DNA from: CAYFJO01 sp964343305 | GTDB taxonomy: Bacteria > Planctomycetota > Planctomycetia > Pirellulales > Pirellulaceae | Assembly: GCA_964343305.1 (NCBI GenBank) | Contig: CAYFJO010000117.1 | Coordinates: 1-26,922 of the forward strand | DNA: 26,922 nucleotides | Direction: 5' to 3' | In this document: piece after piece, positions 17,038-24,923 of the stretch | Numbering within the stretch: position 1 is the first letter of the stretch | Layout: each line of letters starts with the position of its first letter | Program-made: the position numbers and the translations under genes | Notes under the pieces: generated by a model | What the model saw: only the letters and a program-made list of their open reading frames with translations | Told to the model about the DNA's origin: nothing | Database searches by the model: none

Positions 17038-18318
17038 GTGATTTCACGTTTTCACGTTTTAGCCACGTTCACCATCGCAATCGTGGCGAGTTGGTTTTGT
17101 CTTGACGAGGCGCGCGGTGACCCGTTCGTTTTCGTGTTGGCCAACGGCGGGCGCGTCGAAGGCGAGTGGGTCAACATGAAACATCGCAACGTCAAGACCT
17201 ACGTCGTCAAGACTCGCAGCGGCGGACAAATCACGCTGGATCGCTCGCAGGTCAAGGGATTCGTTCGCGTGAAGGCCGGCGAGATGGAATACGACCACAT
17301 CGCCCCAACCAAGTTTGATACCGTGGACGGGCACTGGGAAATGGCCGAGTGGTGTCGCCAGCGACAGTTGACCGAACAACGGGCGCGGCATTTGAAACGC
17401 ATCATCGAACTAGATCCGGACCATGCCAAGGCGCGCTACGGTTTGGGTTACCATCAGGTCGACGGGCGTTGGGTGACTCGTGAAGGTTGGCGGAAAGAAC
17501 AAGGCCTCGTCGAATTTCGCGGAAGGTGGCGGACGACGCAGGAAGTGGAGATGGCCAAGCGTCGCCAAAAGAACGACGCGGCCGAACGAGATTGGATCGC
17601 TACGATCCGGCGGCTTCGCAAGATGCTGGCGACTGAACGGGCTCCGCAGGCGTACCAAGAATTGACGGCGATCGAAGATCCGCATGCCATTCGAGCTTTG
17701 CGCGAGGCCATGCAGCGGGAACAAGTCCGGGCCGTCAAATTGGCGTATATTAAGGCGCTGGGCAACATCCGCGGCGACGGTGCTTTGGTCGAATTGGTGA
17801 ACACGTCGCTGGATGACCCCGATATCGAATTGTTTCACGCGTGCCTCGACGAGATTTGCGATGATGCGGCCGCAAGAGTACGTGTCACCGGGGCGTATAT
17901 CAAAGGTCTGAAGAACGTCAACAATGTGCGCATCAATCGTTCGGCAAAGGCACTCGAACGGATCGGTACGAAAGAAGCGATTGGGCCGCTGATCGACTCG
18001 CTTGTGACCACACACAAGGTCATGGTGTCGCAGGGCAGCAGCGGGCCAGGCACGCCGGTTTCGAATACGTTCATCAAGCCCGGAGCCAATGACTCAGGAT
18101 CGGCTTTTTCCGCGTCTCCGTCTCCGTCGTCTGAACCGAATCCGCTGGGCACTTTTACCACGGGCAGTCAAACGCAGATTGTCCCCGTCCAATCCCGCAA
18201 TTCCGAGGTTTTGCAAGCGTTGGTGAGTTTGAGCGGGGCCAGTTTTGGCTTTAACCAACAAGCTTGGAAAAACTGGTACGACTTGGAAAAGAGAAAGTCG
18301 GCAAAAAAAATCCGTTGA
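17038..18318 (+). CDS. Exported TPR/HEAT-repeat-like protein
   Basis: This encodes about 426 residues. I take the GTG at 17038, which gives a compact signal peptide (FHVLATFTIAIVASWF, cleavage near ARG-DP); a TTG at 17017 is the alternative. Residues about 30-95 form a beta-rich segment (FVLANGGRVEGEWVN, GGQITLDRSQVKGFV). Residues about 100-135 look like a TPR pair (RARHLKRIIELDPDHAKARYGLGY). Next come two Trp-rich motifs seen in many planctomycete secreted proteins (DGRWVTREGWRKEQGLVEFRGRW). From about 190 to 330 there are HEAT-like helices (AIRALREAMQREQVRAVKLAYIKALG), suggesting a binding scaffold. The last 100 residues hold a Ser/Pro/Gly-rich linker and a final NQQAWKNWY motif, typical after HEAT arrays in this phylum. 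The function is unknown, and it is probably periplasmic. Confidence 0.82.
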   Translation: MISRFHVLATFTIAIVASWFCLDEARGDPFVFVLANGGRVEGEWVNMKHRNVKTYVVKTRSGGQITLDRSQVKGFVRVKAGEMEYDHIAPTKFDTVDGHWEMAEWCRQRQLTEQRARHLKRIIELDPDHAKARYGLGYHQVDGRWVTREGWRKEQGLVEFRGRWRTTQEVEMAKRRQKNDAAERDWIATIRRLRKMLATERAPQAYQELTAIEDPHAIRALREAMQREQVRAVKLAYIKALGNIRGDGALVELVNTSLDDPDIELFHACLDEICDDAAARVRVTGAYIKGLKNVNNVRINRSAKALERIGTKEAIGPLIDSLVTTHKVMVSQGSSGPGTPVSNTFIKPGANDSGSAFSASPSPSSEPNPLGTFTTGSQTQIVPVQSRNSEVLQALVSLSGASFGFNQQAWKNWYDLEKRKSAKKIR

Positions 18319-18353
18319 ACGTCGGATAGACGGAATTCAAAGTTGGACGTTGC

Positions 18354-19958
18354 TTACGCCGCGATGTGATCAGTTTTTTTTTCTGATTGTTCCCGCCGGC
18401 GGCGCGACAGCCACCCTTCACCCAACACGGTCAGCGCGACGCGATCTTCAAGGTTGGGGCGGAATACGGTCAACAACAACAGCGGCAAATACCATCCCAT
18501 GTACAACCCGCCACCGTAACCGTGCCAAAACTGTGTGGCCACCATGAGCGCGGCCGAGCATGACAAGAGAGTGCCCATGTTCTTTTGTGCGGGCCACATT
18601 GCAAACGAGATGCTCAGCGCAAAGAACAACACGAGCACCGGCAAGCGGAACCACGGATCCCATCCCAGTCCCCAAACACCTTCCAATCCTTCCCGCACTG
18701 GCAACCAGATGCCGAACATCCGCTGGACGTTTTCCCAATAGGAAGCACCGGAGTCGAAGAGCAGCGTAATCGCCAAGACGAACAGCATGGACAACACACC
18801 CACGGTGAATCGCAACAGTCCACGCTGCCAGTAGAAACTGATCCACAGCGGCAGCAGAAACAGCGGGTAATAAACCACGCCCGCGGCCAATCCGATGAAG
18901 ATTCCCGCTCCCAACGGCTGGCGATAGAAATAGATCGCCCAAACAAGCAACGCCGCCGGGATGACGTGTTCGACACGGCCAGTCATTTGTACGGTATAGG
19001 GCAGAATCAGATAGATCGTCGCCGCGCCGATTCCCATCGAAACACTATCAAAATGGCGGTATCCGATCATGGTGATGCCCACTACCACCGCGAGATGAGC
19101 GAGGATCGCCATCGTCTTGGAAATGACCACGCTGCGTTTCAGGTCCGAAAGATACTTGCGATCCGCGTCGCTCAGATCGTCCAGCGGAATTTCCCGCCGC
19201 AAGGCCTTGTAGGGCTGCAGCCACACCATGCGATCCGGTGTCGTTTTGACGTAAACCGCGAGGATCTTTTTGTTCTTCACGTTCCACATTCGTTCTTCGC
19301 CGACACCTGCCGGCAACCCGTCGTTGGCGGACATTCCGACCGTCATCACTTTCGGCAGCAAATGAAGCAATGCGTAGCCCGGCCCATGTCGCGAACGATT
19401 TCTATCGGTGCGGTCCGATGTCGAGTCGCCACCGTTGACCATTTGGTCGGCTTCGCGAGCCCCGTCCAGGTCGGCGATCGTCGTGTTACTGACAATGACG
19501 TTGATCATTAAGAACACGGACATCGAACACGCGAAAAAGATCATTCCTCCCATGGACAGATTCGGCTCCAGCAACGGACGCCGGGTCATGGTCGCGTCCA
19601 ACAGCATGCGAATGAGCAACAGCAAACCGACGACAAACAACCAGATGTAACCTGTGAACTGAAGCCATTGTCCGCGTTGCACCAAGTCGATTGAATCGCC
19701 GGCCGGTGCGATGGGCACTTGACTGGGCAAGCCATCTTCGGACAACTCTGGAATCGAAACCGCATACGTCGCTTCCAGATTGTCGCCACCCACCACCAGC
19801 AGCATGCCGGGAGCCAGCAGAATCAGCAGTATCAGATCGAGATTGCGCATGCTCCAAGTTCGGTTGAACTTGAAGAACAACCCGATCATTAACAGGGACG
19901 AAAGATACGCCCAAGTCGCTGGAGCAATTTTCTCGTAACCGAGTGGGAATTCACTCAT
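18354..19958 (-). CDS. Multi-pass membrane protein, possibly a GT-C type glycosyltransferase
   Basis: This 534-residue protein has about twelve predicted transmembrane helices (for example 13-29, 40-57, 101-120, 137-156, 280-300, 332-372, 381-400, 437-453, 484-499). There is one large soluble loop at about 157-275 that is rich in Asp, Arg and Lys. The segment MTGRVEHVIPAALLVWAIYF followed by GAGIFIGLAAGVVYYPLFLL resembles the core of polyprenyl-phosphate-mannose-dependent GT-C or DUF2029 proteins, which build cell-surface glycans. The expected acidic catalytic motif in the first external loop is not obvious, so the enzyme assignment is weak. The C terminus is basic and cytoplasmic (SRRRREQSEKK). 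The gene is convergent with the HEAT/TPR gene (35-nt gap) and begins about 200 nt from a large inverted repeat. The ATG at 19958 has no good ribosome site. Confidence 0.7.
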   Translation of the reverse strand: MSEFPLGYEKIAPATWAYLSSLLMIGLFFKFNRTWSMRNLDLILLILLAPGMLLVVGGDNLEATYAVSIPELSEDGLPSQVPIAPAGDSIDLVQRGQWLQFTGYIWLFVVGLLLLIRMLLDATMTRRPLLEPNLSMGGMIFFACSMSVFLMINVIVSNTTIADLDGAREADQMVNGGDSTSDRTDRNRSRHGPGYALLHLLPKVMTVGMSANDGLPAGVGEERMWNVKNKKILAVYVKTTPDRMVWLQPYKALRREIPLDDLSDADRKYLSDLKRSVVISKTMAILAHLAVVVGITMIGYRHFDSVSMGIGAATIYLILPYTVQMTGRVEHVIPAALLVWAIYFYRQPLGAGIFIGLAAGVVYYPLFLLPLWISFYWQRGLLRFTVGVLSMLFVLAITLLFDSGASYWENVQRMFGIWLPVREGLEGVWGLGWDPWFRLPVLVLFFALSISFAMWPAQKNMGTLLSCSAALMVATQFWHGYGGGLYMGWYLPLLLLTVFRPNLEDRVALTVLGEGWLSRRRREQSEKKTDHIAA

Positions 19959-20164
19959 GCGAGTTTTCGGAAAACGGGAAAACGAGAACGGGACAGGACC
20001 CGCTACAAATGTTATGGTCCGGACTGGTTCGGTCTGTTACCGAGCGGCAACTTCGTTCGGTTCAAAAATCCTTCTCTGATACAACTTTGCGTCAATAAAA
20101 GATAAGGCGTTTGCCTGAAATTGCAACCACATTGGCGGGGTGGACGAGCATCATTTCTGGGGCA

Positions 20165-20247
20165 TGCTTCAAAAAGGGGGCAGGTACCGTTGCCGGAACG
20201 GCCCGAAAGGTGCTTTGCAGAACGGTACCTGCCCCCTTTTTGAAGCA
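20165..20247. repeat. Perfect 27-bp inverted repeat (REP/MITE-like)
   Basis: The arms at 20165-20191 and 20221-20247 are perfect reverse complements over 27 bp (TGCTTCAAAAAGGGGGCAGG continuing TACCGTT), around a 29-nt loop. The repeat sits between two divergent genes (starts at 19958 and 20390), so it is not at a transcript end. The arm size and lone position fit a non-autonomous repeat of the kind mobilised by REP-associated (IS200/Y1-type) transposases. No transposase is in the window. The rest of the 431-nt gap shows no gene. Confidence 0.85.
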
Positions 20248-20389
20248 CGATTCTTCACTCAAATGGCCGCTAGCATCGCTACAAGTGGCTATTTTTCGAA
20301 TGTCATTTGACTCTAGGACATTAGGACGTAGGAGTAAGTAGGTAAAGTACCGTCTTTAACTCATTGCTTGGCCCCGCGGGAACTAAAAC

Positions 20390-20824
20390 ATGCCAGCCCC
20401 GAAACGTCGTTCTTTTATTGCAGATAAACAAGTCCAGGGCACATTGGTCGTGCGGCTTGTCATGTACTGGTGCTTGGCGTGGCTGGCGGTTTTGACGTTA
20501 GCCATTGTCGTGGCGGCATTTTTTGGATTGGCGGTCGAGGGAGTTTCGGTGTGGGATGTGATCACAAGGATGCTGAACTATTTCTGGCTGCCGATCCTTG
20601 TGTCCGTGATGGTGTTGCCAATACTGGTCCGTGATTGCATTCGGCTGAGCAACCGCTTTACCGGCCCGGTACTGCGATTGCGACGAGGCTTGAAAGCGCT
20701 GGCCAGCGGCGAAGCCGCCGATCGGATCACATTGCGGAAGGGTGATTTCTGGCAAGAGACCGCGGACGACTTCAATCGTGTTTTGGAAATGATGGAAGAA
20801 TTCCAAAACGCAAAGCAGGCGTAA
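20390..20824 (+). CDS. Small membrane protein with a HAMP-like domain and no output domain
   Basis: This 144-residue protein has two predicted membrane helices (about 20-47 and 61-82) with a very short loop between them. A HAMP-like domain follows at about 83-137: the first helix has the conserved Pro (TGPVLRLRRGLKALASG), then a connector and second helix (DFWQETADDFNRVLEMMEEF). HAMP domains normally pass signals from a membrane sensor to a kinase, cyclase or methyl-accepting domain. Here the protein ends after the HAMP, so any output must come from a partner, possibly by hetero-oligomerising with another HAMP protein. It stops 12 nt before the convergent stop of the large coiled-coil protein, which also has two N-terminal membrane helices. 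No clear ribosome site is seen; the start is the first ATG consistent with the topology. Confidence 0.78.
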   Translation: MPAPKRRSFIADKQVQGTLVVRLVMYWCLAWLAVLTLAIVVAAFFGLAVEGVSVWDVITRMLNYFWLPILVSVMVLPILVRDCIRLSNRFTGPVLRLRRGLKALASGEAADRITLRKGDFWQETADDFNRVLEMMEEFQNAKQA

Positions 20825-20836
20825 TTCCTGCTTGCG

Positions 20837-22975
20837 TTACTTCGCTCCAAGTGCTTTCAGCATCTCGAAGTAGTTGTCATAGCTTCCGATGATCGGACCG
20901 GCCACGGACAGCACACAGCTTTCATTCGCCGCGTCCCCGTCCAGCCACTGCCCGCCACGAATAAGACACCGGCTTGATAACAGTTGCCGGACGTCTTCAA
21001 ACTCCACGGCATCATCGGCTCGCCACAAAACAATCGGCCCGACGTCAAACCCGAGTAAGATCATGCGGTCGCTGATGCCGATCAGCCAGGTAGACGTCGG
21101 ATCGATTTCATTGCCGTCGGGCGATTCCACCGACACACCTTGGTAGATGAATCGCGGCTCGTCTTCCGGTTCAATCAGATTCAGCACGGCGCGGGCCACG
21201 TCCGGCGGCAACCGCTTGGGCACGCCATTCTTTGGAAATCGCTGCCGCACGCGACTTACATACGCGTCGTCCAGCCGCTGCGACACGTCTTCAAGTTTTT
21301 TGCGCAAGAATGCCGCGCAATCCAAAACGACCTCGTCGCCCTCATCAAACGGCGGTTGGCTCGCCGTCAGCTCGATCAGGTCGCACAGATACTGGTTCGT
21401 CAGCTCCGCGGATAGTTCGATCTCGGGTTGTTCGAAGAATGTGGGAAGGTCGTTCTCCAATGCGTCCAGCACTTGCTTCTGCTGGTCCTCATTCCATTGG
21501 TTCATGACGGTCGCGTTGGCGAGTGCCGAATTCAATTGGCTTGGTTCCATTCGCTTCACGGCCAGCAGAAAGCTGGCGAGCGAACGGACCGCCGATTCGC
21601 ACTGCTGCGACTGGCTGAGCGTGGTTGCCTCGTCGGCCAGCCGCAGCTTCAAATTCAAACGCTCTTCAATTCCCACCTTCCAACGCTCAACGTCCTGGTT
21701 GGTCGCGGAGTCCATGAACACGTTCACGAATTTTTCTAGCCGCTGTGCCACCGCTTGTCGCTCGACACCGGTCAGGCAAACCAGCGGACGATACTGCGCC
21801 GGATTCGCACTCTTGCATTCGGACAGTAGTCGATACAGGTACACACGGTCGTATTCGCTGCGAAGTTGCAGCGCGCCGATTTCTTTCAATGCGTGCGACA
21901 GGCTGTCGTGCGTCGACGGAAACTGGCTCATCAATTCGGTCAATTCCGTGGCGTAGATCCAATTCGCGTCTCGATGGCGAAAGCCGCCGCCATAGATTCC
22001 GGCAACTTCGAACCCAATCACGCGGACCACATCGTGCAACCATTCTACAGCTAGGTGGTCGCGCACTTTCGTCGCCAACGCCTCTGCCCCGCGCTTGCTG
22101 ATCGCTCCGGCGAACCACCATGCCCCCATCGACACCGGGTGGGCTCCCATCGCATATCGTCCCAGATAATAAGCTGACTTCAGATACGGCAAAAACGGCG
22201 AAGCAAATTTGTAAACGCCATATGCCTTCAACGCCGTGTGCACGTAGCCATACATCGTGTTGATGTTGTATTCTTTGACGTTCAACGGCAATCGATCCAG
22301 CACGACCAGGAAGTGCAAACACGCACGGCTGGCCGCCCGCATCACTTGGGCGATGCTCGTTTCCATCAGCGCTTGATCAAGATCAGGTCGATATATTCTC
22401 GCGACGCGATCTGCAAGGGCATACACGTCGTCACCCATTAATCGCCATTGGATCTTGCCGTCAACTGAGAACTCGTTGCCGCGAATCTTGTCGAACAACT
22501 GCTTCGATTCCTCTTCGAGCAACGCAATCATCTGACGGTCCTTGTCCGCCATTTCCGACAGCTCGGCGTCCGAAACCGCGGGTGCCGACAGATCGATCGG
22601 CTGTGGAAACTCCATCCATTCGTGATAGGCGATCAGCTTGTTGGCCAGGTCTTCTTCGCGCTTGTCCAATCGCTGACTTTGCTGGCCGACTTGCTCTTCG
22701 AATTGCTGCTGCGTCGACTGAAGCTGGCTGAAATCTTTTTTGAGCTGCGTTTCGCGCGACACGATTTCCGACTTGAGCAGCTCCAGATCGAGTTGCTCGG
22801 AAGTCACGCGGCGCCGAAATAGGCAAGCCGCCACAAGAGCTAGCAATCCGCCCGCGTAGATGCCGTATTGCCACCAACCAAGTTCTTCACGGGCAGCGAT
22901 CGCACAACCGCAAACGATCAACACCCCCGCTAGGACCAGAATGATGGGCAGCCACTGTGGGCGAGAATTATTCAC
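20837..22975 (-). CDS. Large membrane-anchored coiled-coil protein of unknown function
   Basis: This encodes about 712 residues. I prefer the GTG at 22975, which begins MNNSRPQW and puts the first membrane helix at residues 9-28; a TTG at 23014 is the alternative. A second helix lies at about 35-53. Residues about 57-117 form a heptad-rich coiled coil, rich in Gln, Glu and Leu (LKKDFSQLQSTQQQFEEQVG). The rest is a large soluble, mainly helical region, including a hydrophobic segment with Gly-Ala repeats at about 270-320 (AYYLGRYAMGAHPVSMGAWW). The last 90 residues look beta-rich (STWLIGISDRMILLGFDVG), somewhat like a PH-type domain, which is speculation. I do not recognise a family. The topology suggests anchoring to the cytoplasmic membrane. 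It is convergent with the HAMP protein, and compound repeats lie just upstream. Confidence 0.8.
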   Translation of the reverse strand: MNNSRPQWLPIILVLAGVLIVCGCAIAAREELGWWQYGIYAGGLLALVAACLFRRRVTSEQLDLELLKSEIVSRETQLKKDFSQLQSTQQQFEEQVGQQSQRLDKREEDLANKLIAYHEWMEFPQPIDLSAPAVSDAELSEMADKDRQMIALLEEESKQLFDKIRGNEFSVDGKIQWRLMGDDVYALADRVARIYRPDLDQALMETSIAQVMRAASRACLHFLVVLDRLPLNVKEYNINTMYGYVHTALKAYGVYKFASPFLPYLKSAYYLGRYAMGAHPVSMGAWWFAGAISKRGAEALATKVRDHLAVEWLHDVVRVIGFEVAGIYGGGFRHRDANWIYATELTELMSQFPSTHDSLSHALKEIGALQLRSEYDRVYLYRLLSECKSANPAQYRPLVCLTGVERQAVAQRLEKFVNVFMDSATNQDVERWKVGIEERLNLKLRLADEATTLSQSQQCESAVRSLASFLLAVKRMEPSQLNSALANATVMNQWNEDQQKQVLDALENDLPTFFEQPEIELSAELTNQYLCDLIELTASQPPFDEGDEVVLDCAAFLRKKLEDVSQRLDDAYVSRVRQRFPKNGVPKRLPPDVARAVLNLIEPEDEPRFIYQGVSVESPDGNEIDPTSTWLIGISDRMILLGFDVGPIVLWRADDAVEFEDVRQLLSSRCLIRGGQWLDGDAANESCVLSVAGPIIGSYDNYFEMLKALGAK

Positions 22976-22999
22976 AAACCAGACTCGTGATCGATCAAC

Positions 23000-23157
23000 G
23001 GGCAAACAAACCAATTGACGTTGGTTGTGGGCGGGTCTCCCGACCCGCTCACGTGATATGACCGAAGGTCTCCAAACACTATGCGTTGAGACCTTCGGTC
23101 AACCCTGTGGAGCGGTCGGGAGACCGCTCCACAACGTGGGGACAAACAAATCAACGT
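23000..23157. repeat. Compound inverted repeat flanked by short direct repeats
   Basis: Outer arms of 29 nt at 23024-23052 and 23107-23135 are imperfect reverse complements (GTTGTGG, then GGTCTCCCGACC). Each arm is itself palindromic: GCGGGT...ACCCGC at 23031-23048 and GTGGAGCGGTC...GACCGCTCCAC at 23108-23133. Inside is a perfect 14-bp hairpin, TGACCGAAGGTCTC (23059-23072) with GAGACCTTCGGTCA (23088-23101). Outside are near-direct repeats, GGGCAAACAAACCA (23000-23013) and GGGACAAACAAATCA (23138-23152), each followed by ACGT, as expected if an element inserted and duplicated its target. The rest of the gap up to 23423 shows no gene. Confidence 0.75.
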
Positions 23158-23263
23158 CCTGTGAATTCTAGGCAAACCTGGCCCTTTGATAAATGAACGA
23201 TCTGCCGAGGATCGCACAAATTACCAATCTTCTACGACCGGAATAACCCTTTTGAGATTTTTT

Positions 23264-23292
23264 TTGACCGGCCGTTGTTTTTGTGTTAGGCT
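23264..23292 (+). promoter_or_regulatory. Weak sigma-70-like promoter candidate for the hemerythrin-like gene
   Basis: TTGACC (23264-23269) lies 17 nt before TAGGCT (23287-23292), about 130 nt upstream of the start at 23424. The -35 match is good and the -10 match is poor. Confidence 0.25.
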
Positions 23293-23412
23293 CACGCACT
23301 GTCATCGGACCATTTTGATTTCCATCATCACCCTTCGGTAGTCCGATGCCGTGCCGTGTTAGAAAAACTGACATTTGCCCCGGAATGACCTTTTCATTTG
23401 GAAGGGGCCGAA

Positions 23413-23417
23413 AGGAG
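23413..23417 (+). promoter_or_regulatory. Ribosome binding site of the hemerythrin-like gene
   Basis: AGGAG lies 6 nt before the ATG at 23424. It selects this start over an in-frame ATG at 23346 that would add 26 residues with no family match. Confidence 0.8.
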
Positions 23418-23423
23418 CGACAC

Positions 23424-23900
23424 ATGGCAGTCTTAACTCGGACCATTACGGTCAACGCTGCATTTCTGCAAGAAATCAAAGAAGACAACCGAGAGTTGCG
23501 TCGGTTGATTCAATACGCGAGTGATCTGCTCGCCACGTCGACAACCGGCCCCAACGCGATGCGCGACGCGGCCAACATGCTGGCGGAATTACGCGATCAG
23601 TTTGCCATGCATTTTTCTTTGGAAGAAGCCTACGGATATTTCGATGACGCCATCGACGTCGAGCCGCGGTTGAGTGAAAAGGCGGAGTCGTTGCGATTGG
23701 AGCACGAGACTTTGTTTCTTGAAATCTGTGAAGTGGTTGAGCAGGCGGAGCGTCTGTTGTATCACGAACCGTCCGCCCAAACGCTCAAGCGGATCGAAGC
23801 GCGATTCATGGCATTTCGCCACCGATTCCAGAGTCACGAGACGCGTGAAGAAGATCTCATCATGCAGTCGCTGGACGACGACATCGGGGTTGGCGACTGA
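23424..23900 (+). CDS. Hemerythrin-like (HHE) domain protein
   Basis: This 158-residue, all-helical protein fits the HHE/hemerythrin-like family. Visible metal-ligand positions are H63 and E67 in MHFSLEEAYGYF, H94 in RLEHETLF, and H138 with E142/E143 in FQSHETREED. The first-helix His is replaced by Asn (N22 in KEDNRELRRLI, where related proteins have EHRELR). Hemerythrin-like proteins bind a di-iron centre and sense or carry oxygen or handle nitric oxide or iron damage. Loss of one His could leave an altered or mononuclear site. It has no membrane segment. The gene has a strong ribosome site and a hairpin after the stop, so it is probably a single-gene transcript. The next gene, a dehydrogenase, lies about 136 nt downstream on the same strand. 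Confidence 0.8.
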   Translation: MAVLTRTITVNAAFLQEIKEDNRELRRLIQYASDLLATSTTGPNAMRDAANMLAELRDQFAMHFSLEEAYGYFDDAIDVEPRLSEKAESLRLEHETLFLEICEVVEQAERLLYHEPSAQTLKRIEARFMAFRHRFQSHETREEDLIMQSLDDDIGVGD

Positions 23901-23913
23901 GTTGCGGCACGAT

Positions 23914-23944
23914 GACTTCCGAGGTTTTTCAAACATCGGAAGTC
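23914..23944 (+). terminator. Hairpin after the hemerythrin-like gene
   Basis: GACTTCCGA (23914-23922) and TCGGAAGTC (23936-23944) form a perfect 9-bp stem with a 13-nt loop, starting 14 nt after the stop codon. No T tract follows, so it is a possible rather than a typical intrinsic terminator. Confidence 0.4.
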
Positions 23945-24036
23945 TGATCCAGCGGCTGGTGGGATGAAACCTCAATACAGGTTCTGGGCAATTCCGGTTT
24001 GGGGTGATAGAAAATAGGGAACACAGGTTTTACAAA

Positions 24037-24912
24037 ATGAGTGTTCCCGCCGCCGATTCACGTCCCACCGACTCCCCACCGACGAAACCGATTCCCGCAC
24101 GGCACGCTGCCCCGGGATATTGGTCCGGCAAAGTTGTGCTAATCACGGGCGGCTCATCCGGCCTGGGCTTTGAACTGGCGAAAACTTACGCTGCCCAAGG
24201 AGCCCACGTCGCGATTGCCGCGCGAAACGGCGGTAAACTGGAGGCCGCCGAGCAACAATTCGCCGATGCGCGGCTCGACATCACCACGATCGTGTGTGAC
24301 GTCACCCGTGACGCTCAAGTCGAGTCGATGATCGAAACGATCGTCGACAAGTTCGGGCAACTCGACGTGCTGGTCAACAACGTCGGCCGATCGTCGCGCA
24401 GCAGTGTGTTGGAAACCACACCCGACGATTTCCAAGACTTGATGGAAGTCAACTTCCACACGACGGTCCGTTGCACGCGAGCGGCCATGCCGCACTTGAT
24501 CCGTTCTCGTGGCCACCTGGTCAACATCGGCTCTCTGTCGGCCAAAACCGTTTCGCCTTATCTCAGCGCCTACGCGGCAAGCAAATTCGCCGTCGCGGCA
24601 TACACACAACAACTTCGCATCGAGGGTCCCGCCGAGGTGCACTATCTGCTCGTTTGCCCTGGCCCCATCGCGCGCGAAGACGCGGGCGGACGTTACGACG
24701 CCCAGACCGAAGCCTTGCCCGACAGCGCCAGAAAACCAGCCGCCGGCGCGAAACTAAAACAACTTTGTCCGGAAAGACTCTCAAAACAGATTCTTCGCGC
24801 ATGCGAGCGACGCAAGCCGGAGTTGGTTGTTCCAATCAAGGCGAAGCTTCTGTTCGTCATCTCGCAACTGTGGCCATCGCTGGGCGATTGGCTCATTCGC
24901 AGGTGGACGTAA
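24037..24912 (+). CDS. Short-chain dehydrogenase/reductase (SDR family)
   Basis: This encodes about 291 residues. The ATG at 24037 (MSVPAADSRP) is chosen; an in-frame GTG at 24004 would add 11 residues. After a Pro-rich N-terminal tail of about 25 residues, the classical SDR features appear: TGGSSGLG for cofactor binding, CDVTRD, NNVG in place of NNAG, a Ser in VNIGSLSAK, and the catalytic YAASK followed by a PG motif (CPGPIAR). The Arg in the AARNGG segment after the second strand suggests NADPH preference. The substrate is unknown. The overall form resembles 3-ketodihydrosphingosine reductase-like and other lipid-directed SDRs, including a hydrophobic C-terminal stretch (KAKLLFVISQLWPSLGDWLI) that may contact membrane; this is only a resemblance. 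It is convergent with the polyferredoxin gene, with 11 nt between stops. Confidence 0.92.
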   Translation: MSVPAADSRPTDSPPTKPIPARHAAPGYWSGKVVLITGGSSGLGFELAKTYAAQGAHVAIAARNGGKLEAAEQQFADARLDITTIVCDVTRDAQVESMIETIVDKFGQLDVLVNNVGRSSRSSVLETTPDDFQDLMEVNFHTTVRCTRAAMPHLIRSRGHLVNIGSLSAKTVSPYLSAYAASKFAVAAYTQQLRIEGPAEVHYLLVCPGPIAREDAGGRYDAQTEALPDSARKPAAGAKLKQLCPERLSKQILRACERRKPELVVPIKAKLLFVISQLWPSLGDWLIRRWT

Positions 24913-24923
24913 GGCGACCTGAC

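Noticed and set aside
18585..19511. 308-codon plus-strand frame opposite the membrane protein
   Set aside because: It is antisense to the multi-pass protein, rich in Gln, His and Arg, with no membrane or domain pattern.
23346..23423. Earlier ATG of the hemerythrin-like frame
   Set aside because: AGGAG is placed correctly for 23424, and the added residues (MPCRVRKTD...) do not fit the family.
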